Shown one piece after another: positions 16,949 through 25,356 of a stretch of 58,869 nt of DNA. The first letter of the stretch is position 1, and the number at the start of each line of letters is the position of its first letter. Source of the DNA: Candidatus Yanofskybacteria bacterium RIFCSPLOWO2_02_FULL_44_18 (GTDB lineage Bacteria > Patescibacteriota > Minisyncoccia > 2-02-FULL-40-12 > GWA2-44-9); the NCBI GenBank assembly GCA_001794755.1, contig MGKT01000002.1, forward strand, positions 63,156 to 122,024, in the 5' to 3' direction. The notes below the pieces were generated by a model. That model was not told where the DNA came from, did not search any database, and saw nothing but the letters and a program-made list of their open reading frames with translations. A program made the position numbers and the translations under genes.

Positions 16949-16987
16949 TCCCCGGAGGCGTTCATCGCTTCCGGGGAATTTTTTTAT
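16949..16987 (+). terminator. Strong terminator
   Basis: CCCCGGA-GGCG/CGCTTCCGGGG stem followed by seven T. Confidence 0.88.
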
Positions 16988-17026
16988 TTGGAATATAGTT
17001 TTTTGACAAAATTCCATGACAAAGCC

Positions 17027-17055
17027 TTGACTTTTTGGTTAAAAAGGCGTATAAA
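17027..17055 (+). promoter_or_regulatory. Promoter of the TPM-like/LemA-like operon
   Basis: TTGACT (17027-17032) and TATAAA (17050-17055) with a 17-bp spacer. The upstream stretch with TGACAAAATTCCATGA (17004-17019) is nearly repeated before the promoter at 19379. Confidence 0.75.
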
Positions 17056-17096
17056 TAATAATACAGATCCTCGACAATTCAATACCAAGAAAGGGG

Positions 17097-18641
17097 ATGG
17101 AAATGATAGGACTGATCATTCAGGCGGTACTAATCGCCGCTATCGTGGGGATCGTGGCCAAATTGATACTTGATTATGTACGCCACGAGATGGAGATCAC
17201 CTGGGGTGAGTACGGGCTGGGTTTGACAGTCATCAGTTTTGTACTCGTGCCTTTGGTGGTCTGGGCCGGATGGTCCACCGCCAAGGGGAGTAACCTCTCG
17301 TTCAACGAATTCAAGAACGGGTGGGAGCTCGAAGCTGTCAGACAGCCGATTATCTGCACGCGCGACGGCCCATGCTGGTACGAGTACGATTGTGACCCGT
17401 ACCTTGTCGCTTACAGCTGTAACTGTAAGACAGACAAGAACGGATCAACCGACTGCGATACTTGTTACCGGACCGAGTACCATTCGTGTCCCTACGTCAC
17501 GGTGGAGAACAACTTTGTGGTGCGGACCACATTGGGAAACTTCACGATTGCTAGGCATCGATTTCCCGATGACCCCCATCGTAACAGGTGGGAACCCTAT
17601 CGGAGAGAGCGATTGCCTCAGAGTGTCATCGATCGGGCAGGAGTGGGTGCGCCCGTGTTTTGGCAGCAGGCCTCAGCGCGGGTAAAGGCCGGGCGGCCTG
17701 GTCCGGTGACCATGCGCTCGACTTACGACAACTACATATTGGCAAGTGACTCAACCATTCTGACGCAATACTCAGGCGTGGTTGACAATCTAAAAGCCAA
17801 GAACATGCTGCCGCCCGTGTCAAAAGAGATCTACGGCCACTACAGCGAACGGAAAGCTTATCGGGTTGGGTCTATTCCCAACATCAATATCGATCCTTGG
17901 ATCGATAAGCTCTCCTACGCTAACGCGGCCCTGGGCTCTGAGATGCAGGGTGACATGCATGTCGTTCTCGTTTTTGACCCCGACTTGAGAAAGGCCGGGT
18001 CAAACCCCGATGAGTACGCTCTGGCGCTGAAGGCTTACTGGCAAAATCCCAAGAACTTTAGGGATGATACCTTGAGCAAGAATGCCATCGTCGTAATCAT
18101 CGGTACCGAGGACGGAAGAGTTGTCAGCTGGGCTAGGGCATTTACCGGTATGCCTCTTGGCAACGAGCGGATGACTACGGAAGTCAGGAATGGCTTAACC
18201 GGAGCGTCGTTCTCGTCGGAGGAAATTATCGGTAACATCCGGGCGTACTTTGAGGTGTACGCTCAAAGCGTCAAAAGCGACCATGAACGAAGAGGTCGCT
18301 TGGGTTCTATCGTCTGGGGTCTTGCTGATCCGGTGAGCAGATTTAAGAGGATTAGCATGACTGCCAACGATAGTTCAGATACCGGTCAGGGGTTTACATA
18401 TCTCGCGAACGAGATAACCTTGACCGGTTTCCAGAGGGGCATGATTTTGACCTTTGCCTTTCTGGGATGCGCAGCGGTGTGGTTTGTAGCGGCGGCTAAC
18501 GGAATCAGAGACAGACGCAGTTATTCCGGGCCGTTCGACTTCAACCACATCGAAGCGTACTGGCGTAACCAGTGGACTTGCACGAAAGTGTGGGTTTCGT
18601 CAACAATCGCGAACATCAGACAAGGAAGGACACGATCATGA
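17097..18641 (+). CDS. Membrane protein with a TPM-like domain
   Basis: 514 residues. Two N-terminal membrane helices (residues 5-27 and 40-60) precede a Cys-rich patch (residues 84-140 hold about nine Cys, including CNCK and CDTC). A domain at ~270-360 resembles the TPM/YgcG fold (MHVVLVFDPDL, then AIVVIIGTEDGRVVSWARAF). Another hydrophobic helix lies near 445-465. The family call is inferred from pattern and from the coupled LemA-like gene, since TPM and LemA genes are commonly adjacent. The stop codon overlaps the next start (ATGA). Confidence 0.6.
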   Translation: MEMIGLIIQAVLIAAIVGIVAKLILDYVRHEMEITWGEYGLGLTVISFVLVPLVVWAGWSTAKGSNLSFNEFKNGWELEAVRQPIICTRDGPCWYEYDCDPYLVAYSCNCKTDKNGSTDCDTCYRTEYHSCPYVTVENNFVVRTTLGNFTIARHRFPDDPHRNRWEPYRRERLPQSVIDRAGVGAPVFWQQASARVKAGRPGPVTMRSTYDNYILASDSTILTQYSGVVDNLKAKNMLPPVSKEIYGHYSERKAYRVGSIPNINIDPWIDKLSYANAALGSEMQGDMHVVLVFDPDLRKAGSNPDEYALALKAYWQNPKNFRDDTLSKNAIVVIIGTEDGRVVSWARAFTGMPLGNERMTTEVRNGLTGASFSSEEIIGNIRAYFEVYAQSVKSDHERRGRLGSIVWGLADPVSRFKRISMTANDSSDTGQGFTYLANEITLTGFQRGMILTFAFLGCAAVWFVAAANGIRDRRSYSGPFDFNHIEAYWRNQWTCTKVWVSSTIANIRQGRTRS

Positions 18642-19294
18642 GAAGAGAGAATGGCACAGTTCCGGTTCTGCTGCTCGTCGCGGGGGCTCTGCTCGGAGGG
18701 GTGTTCATCGTTGGAATCTCCGTCTATGGATATTTCAACGGAGTGCGTAACGAGCTGGTTCGTCAGGAAACTGCTCTCAATGGGCAGTATCAGGACAACC
18801 AGAACGAGCTCTCGTCCTACGAGGTCTCGTTCTATGAACAGACCGGGTTGGCCAACCTCAAGTCCGAGAAGATGGACAAGATTATTACCGACGCCATCAA
18901 GGGTCGGTATGAAGGCAAGGACGGCCAGCCGGTGGAGCGGGGACAGGGCGGAGCATTTTTCTCCGCTATCGTTGAGGCTTACCCCGGCGTGGAAGGCCTC
19001 AACGTCTACGACAAGATCATCAGCTTCGTGGCTGCCGGCCGTGAGGCCTACAAGTCCAAGCAGTCAAAGCTGCTGGACATGCTCCGAGCCTATGAGAGCT
19101 ATCGGGCAACGAACTATATCCGAAGCTTCTTCGTGGGCCAGCTGGGCTTCCCGGCCCTGCGGGCTCAGATCGGGACGCGGGTTGTCCGTGGCCAAGAAGC
19201 CCTCGATCAGATGATGCTGATCGTGACGACCGAAGGAGGGCAGAAGTCGTATCAGACCGGTACGATGAAGCCCCTCTCGGTGAACGAGAAGTAA
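18638..19294 (+). CDS. LemA-like membrane protein
   Basis: 218 residues. An N-terminal membrane helix (residues 8-30) is followed by YFNGVRNELVRQETALNGQY, the LemA signature region (compare YNGLVKRNEAINGQW in the protein at 24794), then a helical bundle. It differs enough from the second copy to be an old duplication or an import. I chose the ATG at 18638, which overlaps the upstream stop (ATGA) and follows AAGGAAGG. The probable role is in the envelope, with the TPM-like partner. A terminator follows. Confidence 0.75.
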   Translation: MRRENGTVPVLLLVAGALLGGVFIVGISVYGYFNGVRNELVRQETALNGQYQDNQNELSSYEVSFYEQTGLANLKSEKMDKIITDAIKGRYEGKDGQPVERGQGGAFFSAIVEAYPGVEGLNVYDKIISFVAAGREAYKSKQSKLLDMLRAYESYRATNYIRSFFVGQLGFPALRAQIGTRVVRGQEALDQMMLIVTTEGGQKSYQTGTMKPLSVNEK

Positions 19295-19313
19295 CATTGT
19301 TCTGAAAGGAATT

Positions 19314-19345
19314 TGCCGGCGGGTAACAACCGCCGGTTTTTTTAT
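19314..19345 (+). terminator. Terminator of the LemA-like gene
   Basis: CCGGCGG/CCGCCGG stem with the loop GTAACAA, then seven T. Confidence 0.88.
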
Positions 19346-19378
19346 CCGGAAAATAGAGTTTTGATAAAATTCCATGAT

Positions 19379-19406
19379 TTGACCAGTCACCAATTTCATG
19401 TATAAT
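19379..19406 (+). promoter_or_regulatory. Promoter of the 68-aa gene
   Basis: TTGACC (19379-19384) and TATAAT (19401-19406), 16-bp spacer. Confidence 0.75.
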
Positions 19407-19459
19407 TATGCCAGTACTCGGCGTTCGGAAACTCGGGACTCGACTCGTCGAAAGGGGGG

Positions 19460-19666
19460 ATGGCCATGACGAGCCCAGAAGTCGCACCGCTCGCCATCAA
19501 GTGCGTCGTGAAAGACGTGCTTGAGCTGGCGGGTGAGTTCGAGTCGAAACTGGAGCCGGTGAAACTGGCCAAGTTGCGGATCGTGCACGGCAGTCTCGTG
19601 GACGAGGCGGCCAAAGTCGCGGCGGAAATTCAGCGGCGCGAATTGCTGCTGAAGGAGGTGGAGTAG
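19460..19666 (+). CDS. Small hypothetical protein (68 aa)
   Basis: An all-helical, charged, Glu/Lys/Val-rich small protein that I do not recognise. GAAAGGGGGG lies directly upstream; ATG codons at 19460 and 19466 are both possible. It has its own promoter (19379) and a terminator (19722). The GC-rich codon use matches the block before it rather than the monooxygenase after it. Confidence 0.6.
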   Translation: MAMTSPEVAPLAIKCVVKDVLELAGEFESKLEPVKLAKLRIVHGSLVDEAAKVAAEIQRRELLLKEVE

Positions 19667-19695
19667 GGCCCTCGACCGCATAAGGGGAGGCCACG

Positions 19696-19722
19696 ATGAC
19701 AACGTCGGCGTTCGTTCGGTAA
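19696..19722 (+). CDS. Eight-residue mini-ORF
   Basis: AAGGGGAGG seven bases upstream of an ATG gives MTTSAFVR followed by TAA, and that TAA abuts the terminator stem at 19722. The ribosome-binding site is good and the position before a terminator is leader-like. However, no gene of the same transcript follows, so its meaning is unclear. Confidence 0.3.
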   Translation: MTTSAFVR

Positions 19723-19758
19723 AGCGCCTACTCGGGTATACCGCAGAGGCGCTTTTTT
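19722..19758 (+). terminator. Terminator of the 68-aa gene
   Basis: AAGCGCCT (19722-19729)/AGGCGCTT (19747-19754) and a T run. Confidence 0.88.
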
Positions 19759-19782
19759 GATTCTTTTGGTATAATAATATCA

Positions 19783-20922
19783 ATGCGAATACTAATAATC
19801 GGCGGGGGAATTGCCGGTCCCAGTCTAGTAACACAGCTCAAGAAGCACAATGTTAAGTGCGATGTGACTCTCGTCGAGCAAGCCCCTGAATTTAGAAACA
19901 TAGGATATGGAATAGCTTTATGGGGCAATGGCCGGAGGACATTAAAAGAAGCTGGGATTGACGACCATATAATCGATAAAGAGGGATATGAAGTGCCTTG
20001 GGAAGCTTTTGAAACTACCCGGAGGAAAATTTTAAAATCTTTCGTTTTTAATAACTTCAAGTCTTTGGGCGGCCCGATTTTTATTCCAAGAGCGCTACTG
20101 CATAAAACGATTGTCGATCGGCTTAATCCTGCGATTATCAGGCACAATATAAAACCTGTAGCCATAAGGAATTTTCCTGAAACAAAAATAGCAGCCGTTG
20201 AATTTAGCGACGGATCGAAAGGGGAATATGATTTAGTTGTCGGAGCGGATGGCGTGAATTCATGGACGAGAGAACACGTCTTCGGCTCCGGCCTGAAGAA
20301 ATATTACAGCCGGTCACTATGGATAATGTGGATAGACAAAAAATTTACTTTATCCAAAGGCGCCGTTGCAATTGCCGGCGGCGGCAAATTAGCACTACTC
20401 CTTCCCCTGAAAGACAAATGCCAGCTTAGCTTATACGCCAGTCGTACGCCGGGCATTCAAGGAGATGTCGCGACTAGAAAAAGGGATTTGAAAGATTTAT
20501 TCTATGAATTCGGAGACGCGATTCGGCATATGATTATGTCAGTACCGAGCGGACAAGACATATTGTTTAACGATGCCGCATATATTTCCATGAAACATTG
20601 GTATAAAAACCGCGTCGTGCTGATTGGGGACGCACAGCATGCCATGTCGCCGATGATGGGCATGGGAGCTTCGTTGGCAATTGAGGATTCGTGCGTACTT
20701 GCCCAAGAAATAGCCAATGAAGAAAATGTAGATGAAGCTCTGAAAAAATTTGAACACAGAAGAAACAAAAGGTTGAATATATACAAAAAACAAGCGCATA
20801 TTATCGAGGATATAATTATGGCAGATGGGCTGATGGCGAGGGCGAGAGAGCTGTTTATGCCGTTAATGCCGAATGCAATCAGCATGAATCCCCTAAAAAG
20901 ACTTCTGGAAGAGGAAATTTAA
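19783..20922 (+). CDS. FAD-dependent monooxygenase (PHBH/group A fold)
   Basis: 379 residues. The Rossmann dinucleotide motif is at the N-terminus (IIGGGIAGPSL), DLVVGADGVNSWTR is the DG motif for NADPH/FAD contact, and VLIGDAQHAMSPMMGMGASLA is the GD motif binding the FAD ribityl chain. The family hydroxylates aromatic or similar small molecules; the substrate cannot be told here. It is an unusual metabolic gene for a reduced genome and could be acquired. A TATAAT lies just upstream of the start. Confidence 0.88.
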   Translation: MRILIIGGGIAGPSLVTQLKKHNVKCDVTLVEQAPEFRNIGYGIALWGNGRRTLKEAGIDDHIIDKEGYEVPWEAFETTRRKILKSFVFNNFKSLGGPIFIPRALLHKTIVDRLNPAIIRHNIKPVAIRNFPETKIAAVEFSDGSKGEYDLVVGADGVNSWTREHVFGSGLKKYYSRSLWIMWIDKKFTLSKGAVAIAGGGKLALLLPLKDKCQLSLYASRTPGIQGDVATRKRDLKDLFYEFGDAIRHMIMSVPSGQDILFNDAAYISMKHWYKNRVVLIGDAQHAMSPMMGMGASLAIEDSCVLAQEIANEENVDEALKKFEHRRNKRLNIYKKQAHIIEDIIMADGLMARARELFMPLMPNAISMNPLKRLLEEEI

Positions 20923-20955
20923 AAATATGATATACTTCAGCAGTGAGTAACTACA

Positions 20956-21615
20956 ATGGTTCAGTATAAAATCAACCAAAAGAAGAATATGGCCATCAGT
21001 CTCCGTCGGGGTGGATATTCTTATTCCGAAATTCAAAAAATGGTTCCGGTCGCGAAGGCAACATTGTCCCTGTGGTTAAAAAATGAAAAAATGAGCGAAC
21101 CCCAGATAAAAAGACTTTTCCAAAAGAAACAGGAAGCTATGTCTCGGGGACTGAAGACAAGAAAACAAAACGTACGCAACGCAATTGAAAAAATTCGAGA
21201 GAGCTCTGCAAAAGAAATCGGCTCATTGTCCAAGCGGGACGTTTGGCTGCTAGGGCTGGCCGTATATTGGCGGGAAAGATTTCTTAATAAAAGCGACGAG
21301 GACTTAATAAAGGGAGTCAGGTTTACAAGCTCCGATCCAAGCCTGATAAAATTATTTTTGAAGTGGCTTCGGGAAATTGGAGGGCTATCCAATGAGGAAA
21401 TTGTATTTGACCTTTTTGTTAAAAATCGGAAAGCGAGGGCTGATTGCGTGAAGTATTGGGCAGCCATAACCAGCTATCCCGCGGAGGACTTTACGAGGGT
21501 CTATGTTCAAAAAATGAAAGCCAAATTCGGTCTCCTACGTGTTCGCGTTAGAGCGAGCTCAATGCTTGCTAGACAGGTATCAGGTTGGATACATGGTATT
21601 GAAAAAGAATTATAA
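20956..21615 (+). CDS. Helix-turn-helix protein
   Basis: 219 residues. The N-terminal HTH is seen in SLRRGGYSYSEIQKMVPVA and KATLSLWLKN, the pattern of resolvase/transposase-type HTH. A basic coiled helix and an alpha/beta domain with LKWLREIGGLSNEEIVFDL follow; that segment loosely resembles a LAGLIDADG endonuclease half. No catalytic motif is secure. Function is uncertain: regulator or relic of a mobile gene. Confidence 0.55.
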   Translation: MVQYKINQKKNMAISLRRGGYSYSEIQKMVPVAKATLSLWLKNEKMSEPQIKRLFQKKQEAMSRGLKTRKQNVRNAIEKIRESSAKEIGSLSKRDVWLLGLAVYWRERFLNKSDEDLIKGVRFTSSDPSLIKLFLKWLREIGGLSNEEIVFDLFVKNRKARADCVKYWAAITSYPAEDFTRVYVQKMKAKFGLLRVRVRASSMLARQVSGWIHGIEKEL

Positions 21616-21643
21616 ACATTAATATTATAATATTAATGTTTAT
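21612..21643. terminator. 32-bp perfect AT palindrome over the stop codon
   Basis: ATAAACATTAATATTA is followed immediately by its reverse complement and overlaps the TAA of the HTH gene. It may be a terminator or a protein-binding site. There is no loop and no GC pair block, so RNA termination would be weak. Confidence 0.5.
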
Positions 21644-21706
21644 GAATGTTATTGTTCATGCTCACTATTATAATGTAAGAATATCACCGCGGGTACGTCT
21701 GTAATT

Positions 21707-22219
21707 ATGTCAGACAACATTCTCATAGAACAAAAATTTCTTAAAGCGTATGATGAGTATTCTGACGCAATTTTCCGACATTGCTATTTTCGCGTGTCGG
21801 ATCGTGAAAAGGCAAAGGATTTGACCCAAGATACTTTCACCAAGACCTGGGAGTATGTGTTGAAAAACGGCGAAGTCACCGACCTTAGAGCTTTTTTATA
21901 TAAGGTGGCCAATAATCTCATCATAGATACATATCGAAAAAAGAAGGAGGATTCATTGGATGATATGATGGAAAATAGCAGTTTCGATATAGGCGAAGAC
22001 GAAACGGAACAGCTTTTCAATTCAATAACCGTCAATCAGATTCAGGGCCTTTTTGCAAAACTGGACGACATATACAAGGACGCGATTGTAATGAGATATA
22101 TAGATGACGCATCGCCAAAAGAAATAGCCCGAGCTTTAAATGTTTCCGAAAATGTCGTTTCAGTGAGAATTTACCGGGGCTTAAAAAAATTAAGAGAATT
22201 ACTAAAACATGACGAATAA
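21707..22219 (+). CDS. ECF-type RNA polymerase sigma factor
   Basis: 170 residues. Region 2 includes FRHCYFRVSDREKAKDLTQDTFTKTW and region 4 contains an HTH (DDASPKEIARALNVSENVVSVRIYRGLKKLRELL). It overlaps the next gene by 11 bp. That gene encodes a DUF5667 membrane protein likely to act as its partner or anti-sigma. TATAAT lies upstream near 21667. Confidence 0.9.
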   Translation: MSDNILIEQKFLKAYDEYSDAIFRHCYFRVSDREKAKDLTQDTFTKTWEYVLKNGEVTDLRAFLYKVANNLIIDTYRKKKEDSLDDMMENSSFDIGEDETEQLFNSITVNQIQGLFAKLDDIYKDAIVMRYIDDASPKEIARALNVSENVVSVRIYRGLKKLRELLKHDE

Positions 22220-23276
22220 AATATTCAAAGAAATCTATAAGATAAAGCTGGAAGGCTCGGAGAAAGCCCGTATTAAGATGGGGATTGTTAATTTCATGGT
22301 AAGAAATCAGGCCCCCAATCGTTATCAATCGCATAGGTCGAACATATTAACATTATTTAAATTTAACCAAATAAAAAACATGCCAATATTACTTGCATTA
22401 GCAATTTTGCTTTCCGGCGGTACTTCAGTTGCCGCTCAAAGTTCCTTGCCGGGCGATCCGTTGTATCCGGTAAAAATCAACTTCAACGAGGAAGTCCGTT
22501 CATGGTTTGCTATTTCTAAGAAAGCCAAGGCGAACTTCAACACGGAGCTTGCCGCGGCCAGACTAGAAGAAGCGTCCCAATTGGCAGCCGAAAACAAACT
22601 CGATGCCAAAACAGCCGCTGAAGTTAAAGCCAATTTCAAGGCTCGAACCGACGCGGCCAACAGATTCATAATTGAATTGAAAACTGACGGCGATACGCAA
22701 GCGGCCGCCGAAGCATTAGCCGATCTCGGTTCAGCTTTGGAAGCGCATGCCCAGGTTCTGGCTCAATTGAGCGCCAGCGGCGCCACTAAAGCGGAAATAA
22801 AGCAGAAGGTTGAAGAAATTCGAACTGAAATCCGAAAGGAAATCAATGCGAATAATTCAGTCAATGCCGACGTAAAAATCAAAATTTCTGCCGATAACAG
22901 CGCTGATATGCAGACAGCGGTTGAAAACAAAATAGCATCGGTTGAGAATAAGATAGAGGGAGTCAGTGCGTTCATTGAGGCAAAAGAGGAAAATGTTGAA
23001 GCATCGGTAATTGCAAATGCCAATGCCAAACTGGATGCCGCCAGCGCCTTGATTATTCAAGCCGAAGCTGACATAGCAGCCAAGGATTACGGCAAGGCAT
23101 TCGTCAAAGCCCAGGAAGCCATGAAAATGGCCCAGGAGGCAAAACTTATTGTCGCGACAAATAACAAGATTGAACTGAAATTAAGAACAGAGATGAATAA
23201 GGGCGACGAAAATAGAGCCAGTGCCAGCTTCGACGCAAAGACCAGGACAAATATCAAATTAGATCTCGGACTGTAA
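22209..23276 (+). CDS. DUF5667 membrane protein, likely anti-sigma partner
   Basis: 355 residues. A cytosolic N-terminus of ~58 residues, a membrane helix (about 59-75, MPILLALAILLSGG), then the DUF5667 start SSLPGDPLYPVKINFNEEV. A long Ala/Glu/Lys-rich helical external region of coiled-coil character follows. The 11-bp overlap with the ECF sigma gene implies coupled translation and a shared circuit. A terminator follows at 23291. Confidence 0.82.
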   Translation: MTNKIFKEIYKIKLEGSEKARIKMGIVNFMVRNQAPNRYQSHRSNILTLFKFNQIKNMPILLALAILLSGGTSVAAQSSLPGDPLYPVKINFNEEVRSWFAISKKAKANFNTELAAARLEEASQLAAENKLDAKTAAEVKANFKARTDAANRFIIELKTDGDTQAAAEALADLGSALEAHAQVLAQLSASGATKAEIKQKVEEIRTEIRKEINANNSVNADVKIKISADNSADMQTAVENKIASVENKIEGVSAFIEAKEENVEASVIANANAKLDAASALIIQAEADIAAKDYGKAFVKAQEAMKMAQEAKLIVATNNKIELKLRTEMNKGDENRASASFDAKTRTNIKLDLGL

Positions 23277-23290
23277 CATATCGCTGTCCA

Positions 23291-23321
23291 AAAACTCCGC
23301 CTTCACAAAAGGCGGAGTTTT
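23291..23321 (+). terminator. Terminator after the DUF5667 gene
   Basis: AAAACTCCGCC/GGCGGAGTTTT, 11-bp perfect stem; can act in both directions. Confidence 0.85.
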
Positions 23322-23336
23322 GATATTATTAATTCA

Positions 23337-24725
23337 ATGAAAACAGATAAGACTGAAAACAAAAAAATTACTCCGCGGTCGGAAGATTTTTCGCAATGGT
23401 ATCTAGATGTCATTCAAGCGGCCGGGCTAGCCGAACATGCTCCCGTCAAAGGCTGTATGATTATAAAACCCAACGGCTACGCTATATGGGAAAATATCCA
23501 GGCCAATCTGGACGCGGAATTCAAAAAGAAGGGCGTACGCAACGCTTATTTCCCCCTTCTAATCCCGGAAAAATTTCTGCGCAAAGAAGCCCAGCATGTC
23601 AAAGGTTTCGCGCCCGAGGTCGCGGTGGTGACCCATGCCGGCGGGAAGAAACTTGAAGAGCCTTATGTAATCCGGCCGACATCAGAGACGATAATAAACG
23701 ATTCTTTCGCGAAATGGATTCAATCTCACCGCGATTTGCCCCTGCTCATCAATCAGTGGTGCAACGTAGTGCGCTGGGAGCTGCGGCCCCGCCTTTTCCT
23801 GCGCACGACAGAATTTTTGTGGCAGGAAGGGCATACGGCTCATGCCACGGAGGCGGAGGCCGACGATTTTGCCAACCAAATGCTCGAAGTTTATAAAAAT
23901 TTCGTCCAAGACATTTTGGCGATTCCGGTTTACGCCGGTTTAAAAACGGAATCGGAGAAATTCGCCGGAGCCGACAAAACATACACCATAGAAGCCATGA
24001 CCCAGGACGGCAAAGCTCTGCAGATGGCCACATCCCACAATCTCGGCCAGAATTTCGCGAAAGCTTTTGATATCCAATACATGGATGAAAACAATTCGCC
24101 CCAATACGTATGGCAGACAAGTTGGGGTCTTTCGACTCGCACCATCGGCGGCATGATTATGGTTCACAGCGACGACACCGGTCTCATATTACCTCCGCGG
24201 ATTGCACCTCTGAAAGTAATAATTATTCCGATATGGAAAAATGATGCCGAGAAAGATAGTGTAATCGGTCAGGCTGGCAAGCTGGCTGAAGGCATAAAAG
24301 AGGCAAATATTTCCGTCAAGGTTGACGAAACCGACGGCCGGCCCGGCGAAAAATATTTCAATTGGGAAAGACAGGGCGTGCCGTTGAGAATAGAACTGGG
24401 ACCGAAAGAAATTTCCGACAGCTCCGCGGTTTTAGTCCGCCGCGACACGGGGGCCAAGGAAACCGTAAAGACAGATTCTCTGATTAAGGCTCTAGCCGCC
24501 GCGCTTGATTCGATTCAGTCGAATTTACTGGAAAGAGCCAGATTGTATTTTGACTCCAACACGATTGACGCGGACAATATGGCTGATTTGAAAAAAGCAA
24601 TCGGAAGTGGTAATTTCGCCAGAATGAAGCGGGACTTGCTTGACGAGAAAGAAATAAAAGAAATCAGTGCGACGGTAAGATGCGTGCTGGCGGACGGAAA
24701 CGTGATTGTGGCAAAAGCATACTAA
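23337..24725 (+). CDS. proS: Prolyl-tRNA synthetase (short, archaeal/eukaryotic type)
   Basis: 462 residues, class II. Motif 2 lies in LRPRLFLRTTEFLWQEGHTA and motif 3 in SWGLSTRTIGGMIMVHSDD. An anticodon-binding domain around residues 295-400 is followed by a short zinc-domain-like end. It lacks the editing insertion of the long bacterial form. The type is common in Patescibacteria. Confidence 0.93.
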   Translation: MKTDKTENKKITPRSEDFSQWYLDVIQAAGLAEHAPVKGCMIIKPNGYAIWENIQANLDAEFKKKGVRNAYFPLLIPEKFLRKEAQHVKGFAPEVAVVTHAGGKKLEEPYVIRPTSETIINDSFAKWIQSHRDLPLLINQWCNVVRWELRPRLFLRTTEFLWQEGHTAHATEAEADDFANQMLEVYKNFVQDILAIPVYAGLKTESEKFAGADKTYTIEAMTQDGKALQMATSHNLGQNFAKAFDIQYMDENNSPQYVWQTSWGLSTRTIGGMIMVHSDDTGLILPPRIAPLKVIIIPIWKNDAEKDSVIGQAGKLAEGIKEANISVKVDETDGRPGEKYFNWERQGVPLRIELGPKEISDSSAVLVRRDTGAKETVKTDSLIKALAAALDSIQSNLLERARLYFDSNTIDADNMADLKKAIGSGNFARMKRDLLDEKEIKEISATVRCVLADGNVIVAKAY

Positions 24726-24793
24726 ATTAAAAAACCGAGACCGAGGGGCTGAAGCCAGAATATTCTTGCTTTAACTTGCAGGCTCGGAACAAG

Positions 24794-25351
24794 ATGATGA
24801 CTCGCAAATGGTGGATTATCGTCGGAATCATAGTACTAGCCGCTTTGTGGTTGGGCGGAACATATAACGGGCTGGTAAAAAGAAATGAAGCCATAAACGG
24901 GCAGTGGGCCCAGGTTGAAACCCAGTATCAGAGGCGGTTTGATTTGATTCCCAATCTGGTCAATTCCGTGAAAGGAATAATGGCCCAAGAGCAGAAAGTT
25001 TTCGGCGATTTGGCCGAAGCCCGAACCCGCTACGCGGGCGCATCATCGCCGGAGGCCAAAGTCAGGGCGGCAAACGATGTTGAAAGCGCGTTGGGGAGAT
25101 TGCTGGTGATAGTCGAAAACTATCCGCAGTTGAGATCGTCAGAAACGGTTCAGACCCTGATGATTCAATTGGAGGGGACGGAGAACAGGATTAGCGTGGA
25201 AAGAGGCAGATACAACGATGCCGTTAAAGACTATACCGTCCGGATAAAAAGATTTCCAACAAATATTGTCGCCGGTCTCTTTGGTTTTGACGAGCGGTCA
25301 TATTTCCAATCTCAATCAGGCGCCGAGAATGCTCCGACAGTAACATTTTAA
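24794..25351 (+). CDS. lemA: LemA family protein
   Basis: 185 residues. A membrane helix (residues 6-24) is followed by YNGLVKRNEAINGQWAQVE, RRFDLIPNLVNSVKG and the final TNIVAGLFGF segment typical of LemA. In-frame ATGs lie at 24794 and 24797. A TPM-domain protein follows 5 bp after the stop, the usual LemA-TPM pair, here the second such pair in the window. Confidence 0.92.
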   Translation: MMTRKWWIIVGIIVLAALWLGGTYNGLVKRNEAINGQWAQVETQYQRRFDLIPNLVNSVKGIMAQEQKVFGDLAEARTRYAGASSPEAKVRAANDVESALGRLLVIVENYPQLRSSETVQTLMIQLEGTENRISVERGRYNDAVKDYTVRIKRFPTNIVAGLFGFDERSYFQSQSGAENAPTVTF

Positions 25352-25356
25352 AAATC

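Noticed and set aside
15938-17017. Long minus-strand reading frame opposite the 317-aa secreted protein gene
   Set aside because: Antisense shadow of a GC-rich gene. The plus strand has a signal peptide, Shine-Dalgarno, promoter and terminator.
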